NCBI GenBank assembly: GCA_910588625.1
Contig: CAJUQN010000134.1
Location: forward strand, 1 to 5,510
Length of the DNA stretch: 5,510 nucleotides
Direction of reading: 5' to 3'
From: an uncultured Oscillospiraceae bacterium
GTDB taxonomy: Bacteria > Bacillota > Clostridia > Oscillospirales > Oscillospiraceae
Part shown: piece by piece, positions 1 to 4,904 of the stretch
Numbering within the stretch: position 1 is the stretch's first letter
Layout of the letters: the number at the start of each line of letters is the position of its first letter
Position numbers and translations under genes: made by a program
Notes under the pieces: model-generated
Seen by the model: the letters and a program-made list of their open reading frames with translations, nothing else
Told to the model about the DNA's origin: nothing
The model's database searches: none

Positions 1-99
1 CACGTCCCCGCGCCGGAGCAGGGCGCGCTCCGTCTTGGGCAGGGGGCCGCAAAGGGCCACGCGGAGCTTTTGCTCCTGATTTAAGTTTTGATGTTCCAT
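1..99 (-). CDS. 5' end of a receiver-like protein, paralogue of the upstream gene (partial)
   Basis: An open frame of 33 codons starts at an ATG (97-99) and runs off the left window edge without a stop. A GGGGTG ribosome-site-like run lies 8 bases before the ATG. After a polar lead (MEHQNLNQEQK) the visible protein reads LRVALCGPLPKTERALLRRG, then DV. This lines up without gaps with LQIAICGDMPDMTRRLACRE, then DI, of the preceding gene, with 9 identical residues of 22 and several conservative changes. The two are therefore probably tandem duplicates, and this segment would be the first beta strand and helix of an alpha/beta (receiver-like) fold. It is the third gene of the apparent operon, 61 bases after the previous stop. 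The rest of the protein is not visible, so it may carry a different C-terminal domain, for example a CpaE/MinD-like ATPase; that is only a possibility. Being a gene is well supported; the function is unknown. Confidence 0.72.
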   Translation of the reverse strand, partial: MEHQNLNQEQKLRVALCGPLPKTERALLRRGDV

Positions 100-160
100 T
101 GGCAACTCACCCCTTTCACGCACCGGCTGTCTCCTGCTGGAAGGACTTTAATACACACCG

Positions 161-886
161 TCATCCCACGTCCTCCCGCGCTAAAAAACCGCTGAACGCC
201 TCAATAAATACGGCTATGGACAATCCGGCAAGAGTGACCTCTGGCTCCAAGCTCTCCTCGGAAAACCGCTGCCGCATTTTCTCAACCACTGGCGGTTCTT
301 CATCATCCCAATTGCGCCACAGCTCCGAGAAGTAACGATTTATTTCCGGCATCACTTCCCGGATCATCCGCGCCCGCAGATCGTCCAGGCGCAGCTCCCC
401 ATCGCGCAATGTCCGCAGAAGCCACGCCTCTACCGGGTTCCCGGCAAACCGCTCCATGTCCCCCAGGCGCAGGCCAGGGAGGCCGTCCTGGTCGATCATC
501 TCGGCCTCCGGGTCGAGCGCGAGGGTATCCTCCCGCTCCACTCTGCGTTTGGTCCTCTCCCACTGCCGCCGCTGGCGCTTCTCATGGAGCAGTCTGTCGA
601 TCTGCTCTGTCACCGGCTCCATATCGGCCTCGCTGATGGTGTCCGTCACCAAAAGCACCGGGCAGTCATCTCTGGCCGCTCGGAAATAGAGCGGGTACAA
701 CCCCGCGCCTCCGGCAGACTCCACCAGCGCGAGGTCAATGGGTTCGGCCTGATCGTCCAGCAGCCGGTCCCGCAGCACCCAACTGTCCTGGAACAGGCAG
801 TACCTAATATCCTCCCGGCAGGCCAGCCGCCTCGTCATATCGGGCATATCGCCGCAGATGGCGATTTGTAAGGTATCCGATACCAT
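161..886 (-). CDS. Atypical receiver-like protein with charged linker and helical C-terminus
   Basis: This 241-residue protein starts at ATG 884-886, 7 bases after a GAGGAGG ribosome site and only 16 bases after the stop of the LuxR-type regulator, so the two are very likely co-transcribed. I do not recognise a named family. Residues 1-100 have the pattern of a receiver domain: hydrophobic strand LQIAICG (6-12), strand IDLALVESAG (50-59) and strand CPVLLVTDT (75-83) with T81 at the usual Ser/Thr position. The phospho-acceptor aspartate appears to be replaced by E56, the N-terminal acidic pair is missing and I see no KP motif, so ordinary phosphotransfer is unlikely. Residues 98-120 are very basic and probably helical; 150-240 are predicted helical with no recognised DNA-binding motif. 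Its N-terminus resembles that of the next gene. The receiver fold is an inference from pattern, not a demonstrated homology; a signal-independent adaptor or partner of the upstream regulator is plausible. Confidence 0.8.
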   Translation of the reverse strand: MVSDTLQIAICGDMPDMTRRLACREDIRYCLFQDSWVLRDRLLDDQAEPIDLALVESAGGAGLYPLYFRAARDDCPVLLVTDTISEADMEPVTEQIDRLLHEKRQRRQWERTKRRVEREDTLALDPEAEMIDQDGLPGLRLGDMERFAGNPVEAWLLRTLRDGELRLDDLRARMIREVMPEINRYFSELWRNWDDEEPPVVEKMRQRFSEESLEPEVTLAGLSIAVFIEAFSGFLAREDVG

Positions 887-902
887 AAAGCGTCCTCCTC
901 GT

Positions 903-3251
903 TCAGATTAGATGCAGTTTCAGGGCGGCGTCCTTCACCGCGCCCCTATTTTTCACGTCCAGCTTCCGCAAAACGGCGCTGACGTAGGTTTTCACGGTGG
1001 GCAGCTTGATACCCAGAATCTCCCCGATCTCCGCGTTGCTCTTGTGGTGGCACAAAAGCCGCAGCACGTTCATCTCCGCTGGGGAAAGGGGTTCCGGCAG
1101 GTCCCCCCGGAAGCGCAGAAAGTCCGGGTACTGTGCCGCCTGCTTCCGGGCGGCGGCGGTGAGACGGTCCAGGAAAGCCGGGTCAGCCGTCCAGCCGCCC
1201 TTTTCCAGCAGGGGCAGGATGGCCGCGCCGTATTGGGACACGGGCCGGATGAACTGATAGTCCCGGCAGGTATCCAGCGCGGCCCGCAGGGACGCCTGCC
1301 AACCGCCGTCTCCTGAGCGGAACTGGCAGAGGGCGGTGAGCAGGTCCAGGTAGATGCCGTCCATCACCCGGTGGGCGGCTTTGAAGTAGGGCCGCAGGGG
1401 AGCCATAACCAACAGCGCCTCCTGATACTTGCCGTAGACGATCTCCACCATGGCGCGGGTCAGGTACTGGTAGCGCAGCATTACCCGCAGCTTCAGCAGG
1501 TCTCTGGGGGCCTTTTCCCGATACCATGTGTCAACCGCCTCGTCGTTTCCCTGATACATGGCGATCCGGCACATCAGCGCGTCCAGGTTGGGCAGGAAAC
1601 GTTGGCAGTCAGGCCGCTGAAACCGCTCCCGCAGGGCCTCCAGATGCTCTATGGCCCGGTCCGCCTCCCCCTGGTCGATCCGCAGCCGCACCAGCAGGCC
1701 GATCAGGGCAAATTCAATGTCCGGGGTCCCTTTCTTCTGAATTTTTTCCAGACGGCCCAGCAGGTCCAGCATCCGCCCGGATATTTCCTCGCCCTTTTCA
1801 AATTTACTCTCCGCGATGGCGCACTCCGGGAGCGCCACGCCGTCCCGTTTCAGCAGGAAACTCACCGGGATACGGTACTTGCGGTAGAGATCGTCATCCT
1901 CTCGGCTCCACGCACAGAAGTCCTTGCCGCCGTTCATAATGCTGGGCAGACGGCTGGTGACAGAAAACTCCGGCATGACGATCTCCTTGCTGGACAGCAG
2001 GCTTACAACATTGGTGAGCTTGGACAGAATGTCGCCCACACTCCGCTGGGGCAGAGCGATGTCCAGATAGGCCAGCCAGCCCCGAACAGATTTGTAGTCC
2101 GCGTCAGACCGTTTCAGCCGTCCGGCGCAGCGTTCCAGTTCCAGATACCACGCCTCGGAAGCGTCATAATCCATGCAGATGGAAGAAAGCATACTCATCC
2201 CCGCCATCAGCGCAGGAGAGGACAATACCTGCTCCCTGGGCAGGGCGCGGTAGTAGTCCTCCATCTCGTCATAGTGGGCGAGGCCGGGATGAACTTCACT
2301 GTTCTTAATCAGCAGTTCGGACACCTTCTGATACTCCCCGCAGCGGGTGTAGCAGTCCAGGGCATTTTTATAGTTGTCGTGCAGTTCATAATAGAGGGCG
2401 GCTCGGCCATAGAGCCAGTTTTGTTCCTCGGCGCTATATTCCCGTTCCTGCTGCCAAAGGAGGAATTGCCGGAACACAGGCCAGAAGTGGCAGCGGTGGA
2501 GATCGTCATAGCGGAACATGGACGTGTCCTGCTGCAATTCACCCAGCAGCTCCCCGGCGCGGCTGTTTCCGGAGAGAATCCGGGCGAACTCCACGTCAAA
2601 GGGTTCAAAGGGGGCTAAGTCCAGAAGCAGGCGGCGGGTCATTGGCTTAAAGCGGCGGTACACCGCTGTTTGAAAATGGGTGAACAGCTCCCGCCGCACA
2701 TCCGCATCCACGGTTTCATCATAGGGCCTGCCGTCCCGCATTTGATGGCACAGGATACTGAGCGCCAGAGGGTAGCCCTTGCTGCTTTTTTGAATTGCCG
2801 CCATTTCCGCCGGTGTGGGAGAAACGCCGGAGCGGGCCAGCAGAATTTCAGCCGTTTCCTGATCCAGCAGCAGATCCTGGGCTTCAAAGACCTGCATCCG
2901 CCGCTCATAGCGGAAGGACGCCAGCCAGCCGGGGACGGCACCGCGGCTCAAGAGGATAAAATGCGTTTCGGGGCGCTCCATAATCAGCGCGTGAAGGGCT
3001 TGCTGTGCGTCCAGGTTTTTGAGGGCCTGCACATTGTCCAGCAGAACCGCGTCACAGGTAAAGTCCGGTGCCGGTTCCAGCGATTCGGACAGCGCATCCC
3101 ACCGGCAGACGGTGTACGGTTCCAGCAGGGCCGAAGCTGCGGCGCTCTTGCCACAGCCGCAGGGGGCGGTGAACAAGATCACCTGCCGCTGGCCCCATGC
3201 CGTCTTAAATTTTTCTTGCAGTTCAGTTGTTAAAACAATGTTCTGCTCCAT
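903..3251 (-). CDS. LuxR-family, MalT-like STAND ATPase transcriptional regulator
   Basis: This 782-residue protein has the three-part plan of MalT-type regulators. An N-terminal P-loop NTPase carries Walker A APCGCGKS (29-36), a Walker B-like DAVLLDN (67-73), the FILLSR strand (98-103) followed by a conserved proline, and KGYPLAL (158-164), typical of this STAND group. Residues about 250-700 form a helical, TPR-like region, expected to sense a ligand or partner. Residues about 720-782 are a LuxR helix-turn-helix, with LSPAEMNVLRLL, SNAEIGEILGI and the recognition-helix segment PTVKTYVSAVLRKL. Family members bind DNA as ATP-dependent oligomers once an inducer is bound; the inducer here is unknown. 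The ATG at 3249-3251 is supported by a GGGAGG site 6 bases upstream. Length is somewhat under that of E. coli MalT (about 900). It heads a probable operon with the two receiver-like genes and may control that operon or genes beyond the window. The family is clear; this is not evidence for maltose control. Confidence 0.95.
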   Translation of the reverse strand: MEQNIVLTTELQEKFKTAWGQRQVILFTAPCGCGKSAAASALLEPYTVCRWDALSESLEPAPDFTCDAVLLDNVQALKNLDAQQALHALIMERPETHFILLSRGAVPGWLASFRYERRMQVFEAQDLLLDQETAEILLARSGVSPTPAEMAAIQKSSKGYPLALSILCHQMRDGRPYDETVDADVRRELFTHFQTAVYRRFKPMTRRLLLDLAPFEPFDVEFARILSGNSRAGELLGELQQDTSMFRYDDLHRCHFWPVFRQFLLWQQEREYSAEEQNWLYGRAALYYELHDNYKNALDCYTRCGEYQKVSELLIKNSEVHPGLAHYDEMEDYYRALPREQVLSSPALMAGMSMLSSICMDYDASEAWYLELERCAGRLKRSDADYKSVRGWLAYLDIALPQRSVGDILSKLTNVVSLLSSKEIVMPEFSVTSRLPSIMNGGKDFCAWSREDDDLYRKYRIPVSFLLKRDGVALPECAIAESKFEKGEEISGRMLDLLGRLEKIQKKGTPDIEFALIGLLVRLRIDQGEADRAIEHLEALRERFQRPDCQRFLPNLDALMCRIAMYQGNDEAVDTWYREKAPRDLLKLRVMLRYQYLTRAMVEIVYGKYQEALLVMAPLRPYFKAAHRVMDGIYLDLLTALCQFRSGDGGWQASLRAALDTCRDYQFIRPVSQYGAAILPLLEKGGWTADPAFLDRLTAAARKQAAQYPDFLRFRGDLPEPLSPAEMNVLRLLCHHKSNAEIGEILGIKLPTVKTYVSAVLRKLDVKNRGAVKDAALKLHLI

Positions 3252-3304
3252 ACCCCGCCTCCCTCTTGAAATTTCTCCATGTGTGCTTCAAAAAATAGAA
3301 AATT

Positions 3305-3341
3305 CCCGGTGTCACAGTTAAGTGATGCCGGGGATTTTTTT
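3305..3341 (+). terminator. Hairpin with T-tract between recombinase and regulator (possibly bidirectional)
   Basis: Read on the plus strand, CCCGGTGTCAC (3305-3315), the loop AGTTAA and GTGATGCCGGG (3322-3332) form an 11-bp stem containing two G-U pairs, followed by G, A and seven T (3335-3341): a classic intrinsic terminator. Read on the minus strand the G-U pairs become C-A mismatches, leaving 5 outer and 4 inner pairs, but the stem is followed by a T-rich tract (AATTTTCTATTTTTT), so it may also stop the recombinase transcript. No plus-strand gene precedes it. It also lies inside the predicted leader of the regulator operon. Confidence 0.6.
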
Positions 3342-3384
3342 ATTCTCTGTACCCCCAGCTTCTGCAATTTCCCTAAGTACACTC

Positions 3385-3399
3385 CGCAAAATTTTTGCG
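3385..3399. repeat. Dyad A: CGCAAAA-T-TTTTGCG
   Basis: A perfect 7-bp inverted repeat around a single central base, downstream of the candidate operon promoter in the leader region. Its size and symmetry fit a binding site for a dimeric regulator. A related but imperfect dyad lies 44 bases away (centre to centre) on the other side of the promoter. Possible binders are the LuxR-type regulator itself or the neighbouring recombinase; neither can be chosen from sequence. Confidence 0.5.
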
Positions 3400-3418
3400 C
3401 TCATAATGACTTGACTGT

Positions 3419-3427
3419 ATTCTATCA
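3419..3427 (-). promoter_or_regulatory. Candidate extended -10 promoter of the LuxR-type operon
   Basis: On the minus strand the bases read TGATAGAAT, an extended -10 (TG, one base, then TAGAAT, five of six matches to TATAAT). No good -35 is seen 17 bases upstream, which is tolerated by extended -10 promoters. Transcription would start near 3412 and give a leader of about 160 bases before the regulator's ATG. The opposite strand also offers a weak pair, TTGCGC (3395-3400) and TATTCT (3418-3423) with 17-base spacing, so a divergent transcript is possible. Both are predictions from sequence alone. Confidence 0.4.
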
Positions 3428-3444
3428 CACAAAATCTTTTTGCG
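3428..3444. repeat. Dyad B: CACAAAA-TCT-TTTTGCG
   Basis: An imperfect inverted repeat with the same arm sequence as dyad A (TTTTGCG on one side, CACAAAA in place of CGCAAAA on the other) and a 3-base spacer. It sits immediately upstream of the candidate extended -10 on the minus strand, where an activator or repressor could act. With dyad A it brackets the promoter. Confidence 0.4.
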
Positions 3445-3478
3445 GTATCAGTCCAAAGTATGAATTGGGGCAGTTTTT

Positions 3479-4117
3479 TCAGTTTTTCCCATCGTCATTT
3501 TCGCCAAACTTTTCGCCGTGATTTTTGTCGAATTTTACAAAGCGATATGCGGTGCTTCTGGACACGCCCAATCGCCGCCCGATTTCCTCCAGTGAAATTT
3601 TTTTCTCCCGCCAAAGAATCGCGTAATCGTCCGCTTCTGCCGGACGCTCAATGCCCGGATTTCCCCAGCACCGTCCCGCCGCCTTTGCCGCCGCAATCCC
3701 CTCCGCCTGACGCTGCCGGATGTTTTCCCGCTCCTTCTGTGCAACGTAGGCCAATATCTGCAAAACCAGATCAGCAACGAACCGGCCTGTCAAATCCTGC
3801 CCCTCCAACCGGGCGCGGGTGTCCAGCAAGGGGAAGTCCAGCACCACAATGTCGGCGCTCTTTTTCTTGGTGATGATCCGCCATTGTTCCAATATTTCAT
3901 CATAGTCACGTCCCAGCCGGTCAATGCTCAGGATGTAGAGCGCATCGCCGGAACGCAGCCTCCGGAGCAGGCGCTGGTAAGCGGGCCGGTCAAAATTTTT
4001 GCCGCTCTGTTTATCCAAGTAGATGTTTCCGGCAGGAATGTTAAGGCCAGACAGCGCGGCAAGCTGGCGGGCCTCATTCTGGTCCTTGGCGGACACTCGG
4101 ATATAGCCATAGTTCAT
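3479..4117 (-). CDS. Serine site-specific recombinase, resolvase/invertase type
   Basis: The protein has 212 residues, close to the usual 180-210 for small serine recombinases. The catalytic domain starts at once with MNYGYIRVSAKDQNEARQ, where S9 is the nucleophile and R7 sits beside it; R44 and the SIDRLGRD motif (64-71, R67 and R70) complete the recognised active site. The long E helix follows (about 129-145, ERENIRQRQAEGI). A C-terminal helix-turn-helix (about 174-194, SLEEIGRRLGVSRSTAYRFV) binds DNA, followed by a hydrophilic tail (GEKFGENDDGKN). The family cuts four strands through a Ser-DNA link, for resolution, inversion or integration. The ATG at 4115-4117 is chosen over a TTG at 4133-4135 because a GGAGG site lies 9 bases before it and would fall inside the longer frame. 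The gene looks intact. A perfect palindrome just upstream is a candidate site for it. Which reaction it performs cannot be told from one copy. Confidence 0.93.
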   Translation of the reverse strand: MNYGYIRVSAKDQNEARQLAALSGLNIPAGNIYLDKQSGKNFDRPAYQRLLRRLRSGDALYILSIDRLGRDYDEILEQWRIITKKKSADIVVLDFPLLDTRARLEGQDLTGRFVADLVLQILAYVAQKERENIRQRQAEGIAAAKAAGRCWGNPGIERPAEADDYAILWREKKISLEEIGRRLGVSRSTAYRFVKFDKNHGEKFGENDDGKN

Positions 4118-4126
4118 GGGAATGTA

Positions 4127-4131
4127 CCTCC
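4127..4131 (-). promoter_or_regulatory. Ribosome binding site deciding the recombinase start
   Basis: GGAGG on the minus strand, 9 bases before the ATG at 4115-4117. It overlaps the codons that a longer TTG-started frame (4135) would use, so the downstream ATG is preferred. The family-typical N-terminus also begins at that ATG. Confidence 0.75.
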
Positions 4132-4157
4132 ACAATAGATTTTGTCAAATCTATTGT
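4132..4157. repeat. 26-bp palindrome upstream of the recombinase gene
   Basis: ACAATAGATTT (4132-4142) and AAATCTATTGT (4147-4157) are perfect 11-bp inverted arms around the 4-base centre TGTC. The two central bases are GT. Small serine recombinases act on crossover sites of about 26-28 bp made of inverted half-sites around a 2-base core, so this is a good candidate for the recombinase's site or for an autoregulatory operator. It overlaps a -10-like TACAAT on the minus strand (4153-4158), consistent with operator use. The palindrome is certain; its role is inferred. Confidence 0.65.
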
Positions 4158-4158
4158 A
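4153..4158 (-). promoter_or_regulatory. Candidate -10 element of the recombinase promoter
   Basis: TACAAT on the minus strand, about 36 bases before the recombinase ATG. It would place the transcript start inside the palindrome and leave room for the GGAGG site. No clear -35 stands 17 bases upstream, so the promoter is weakly supported. Confidence 0.3.
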
Positions 4159-4227
4159 GCGGACAGGGCCTGTTAGGAAAGCAGCGGCTTTGATTTTTTA
4201 ATCCGCCTACATCTGTGTAAACGAATG

Positions 4228-4272
4228 TTACAATCCGTTCTCCCGAACAAACTGCTTTAACAGCTTTTCCAG
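4228..4272 (-). pseudogene. Possible orphan 3' tail of an unidentified gene
   Basis: Just past the point where the exonuclease III similarity ends, another minus-strand frame reads LEKLLKQFVRENGL then stop (TAA at 4228-4230). It looks like an ordinary amphipathic protein C-terminus and has no start of its own. I cannot assign it to a family. It may be the remaining end of a second gene fused to the exonuclease remnant by a deletion or insertion, or a chance frame. Confidence 0.3.
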
Positions 4273-4544
4273 TCCTTGTATTCCAACGTGATAAGCCGTC
4301 CTTCTTCAATGCCAAGCCCATACTGGCAGGAGAGAGGCTGCCGCCGTGACAGCACCAGCGTCCCGGAGTAGTTCGTGCGCTTCGCCGGGTTCCAGAACAG
4401 CAGATAGCCGGGAACATTCAACGGACATTCTCCCTTGATTTCCTGACAGCACAGCACATCCGGTTTTGCGTCTGCCAGAAACTTCAAGAAACCGTTCCGT
4501 CTGCACCGGGCAAGCCCGTTGACGTTCCATGATACGATCTTCAT
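4257..4544 (-). pseudogene. Exodeoxyribonuclease III (ExoA/XthA family) 5' remnant
   Basis: The frame begins with the hallmark MKIVSWNVNGL and continues through PDVLCCQEIK, VPGYLLFWNPA, YSGTLVLSRRQPL and EGRLITLEYKDW, co-linear with the first 90 or so residues of the AP endonuclease/exonuclease III family, which hydrolyses DNA at abasic sites and degrades 3' ends during base excision repair. N7 and the metal-binding E35 are present. Similarity stops near residue 92 and a stop follows three codons later. The family is normally about 250 residues, so the catalytic Asp/Asn pair, the later Asp and the final His are all missing and the product should be inactive. The 5' end is intact, with AGGAGG 9 bases before the ATG (4542-4544). 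The following bases do not restore the family in another frame, which argues for truncation by deletion or insertion rather than a single frameshift. Confidence 0.88.
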
Positions 4545-4607
4545 GCTTGTATGCCTCCTGCGGGAAATTGTTCCTACAAGGAGTAATTATAAGTGGATTC
4601 GGTCAAA

Positions 4608-4629
4608 TTTGAAATAATATAGTTTCAAA
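4608..4629. repeat. Inverted repeat TTTGAAA / TTTCAAA
   Basis: Perfect 7-bp arms (4608-4614 and 4623-4629) separated by 8 AT-rich bases. It lies upstream of the exonuclease remnant's promoter region and may be an operator or part of the repeat-rich block. Confidence 0.4.
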
Positions 4630-4730
4630 GTGGAGTAGCAAGCTGTCCACACAGGAACACCTCTCCGAATAAAAGCGTTGTTTCTGGGACGCAAGCAGGG
4701 TTAAAGGTTTCGATGGAAAAGGCGAGCAAT

Positions 4731-4763
4731 GTATTGGAATATCCTTTTCGGATTTTCCAATAC
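4731..4763. repeat. Large hairpin, 14-bp arms with one mismatch
   Basis: GTATTGGAATATCC (4731-4744) and GGATTTTCCAATAC (4750-4763) pair over 14 positions with a single T-T mismatch around the 5-base loop TTTTC. There is no T-tract on either side, so it is not an ordinary terminator. On the plus strand it is followed directly by GCCCGTTGGGG. A long hairpin next to a short conserved nick sequence is the usual design of relaxase-type transfer origins, which is the best guess, unproven. Confidence 0.6.
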
Positions 4764-4768
4764 GCCCG

Positions 4769-4783
4769 TTGGGGTCCCCCCAA
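4769..4783. repeat. GC-rich inverted repeat TTGGGG / CCCCAA
   Basis: Six-base perfect arms (4769-4774 and 4778-4783) around TCC, five bases after the large hairpin. It forms part of the same structured block. Confidence 0.4.
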
Positions 4784-4815
4784 GCCCCGGACTGGCCGCT
4801 CTGCGTCCAGTCGAA

Positions 4816-4831
4816 CACGCCTGACGGCGTG
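4816..4831. repeat. Inverted repeat CACGCC / GGCGTG
   Basis: Six-base perfect arms (4816-4821 and 4826-4831) with the 4-base loop TGAC, a compact GC-rich hairpin without a T-tract within the structured block. Confidence 0.35.
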
Positions 4832-4856
4832 GCTTTGCGCTCCCTTCGGTCGCTCA

Positions 4857-4878
4857 TTCCTGCACATCCGCGCAGGAA
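4857..4878. repeat. Inverted repeat TTCCTGC / GCAGGAA
   Basis: Seven-base perfect arms (4857-4863 and 4872-4878) with an 8-base loop, ending one base before the next hairpin. The two together could act as a 3' end or stability structure for the lipoprotein message. Confidence 0.4.
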
Positions 4879-4879
4879 G

Positions 4880-4904
4880 GGAAACGCCCTTTCAGGGCGT
4901 TTCC
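4880..4904 (-). terminator. Hairpin over the lipoprotein stop codon, terminator-like
   Basis: GGAAACGCCC (4880-4889) and GGGCGTTTCC (4895-4904) are perfect 10-bp arms around 5 bases that, on the minus strand, are exactly the stop codon TGA plus AA. The last four sense codons form one arm. There is no T-tract, so an ordinary intrinsic terminator is doubtful; it may instead stabilise the 3' end or belong to the neighbouring repeat block. Confidence 0.45.

Larger units (their letters stand above)
3252..3478. promoter_or_regulatory. AT-rich regulatory spacer ahead of the LuxR-type operon
   Basis: These 227 bases between the recombinase stop and the regulator start are clearly more AT-rich than the genes around them. 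Reading leftward they hold a dyad (3428-3444), a candidate extended -10 (3419-3427), a second dyad (3385-3399), a terminator-like hairpin (3305-3332) and the GGGAGG ribosome site of the regulator. I see no convincing protein-coding gene here. The layout suggests that the operon has its own promoter and is separated from the recombinase transcript. Confidence 0.6.
4545..4891. other. Gene-free stretch rich in inverted repeats
   Basis: No convincing gene lies in these roughly 350 bases. The start holds the ribosome site of the exonuclease remnant and a TATAAT-like element (minus strand, 4587-4592). The remainder carries at least five separate inverted repeats, and a sixth straddles its right end, which is unusual density. 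Open frames on both strands cross the strongest palindromes and carry no recognisable domain, so I treat them as chance. The stretch could be a transfer origin, a structured RNA or an element end; none is proven. Confidence 0.5.

Noticed and set aside
1371..2618. A 415-codon open frame on the plus strand
   Set aside because: It is wholly antisense to the well-supported LuxR-type regulator, shows no recognisable domain, and long shadow frames are common opposite GC-rich genes.
4118..4135. TTG start giving a 218-residue recombinase
   Set aside because: The extra six codons contain the ribosome site of the downstream ATG, and the family-typical N-terminus begins at that ATG.
4121..4148. TTGACA and TACATT on the minus strand, 16 bases apart, as the recombinase promoter
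   Set aside because: Transcription would start at or beyond the ATG and leave out the GGAGG site, so these hexamers are probably coincidental within the palindrome.
4174..4198. Plus-strand AAAGC-AGCG-GCTTT stem followed by GATTTTTT as a terminator
   Set aside because: The stem has only 5 weak pairs and no plus-strand gene leads into it.
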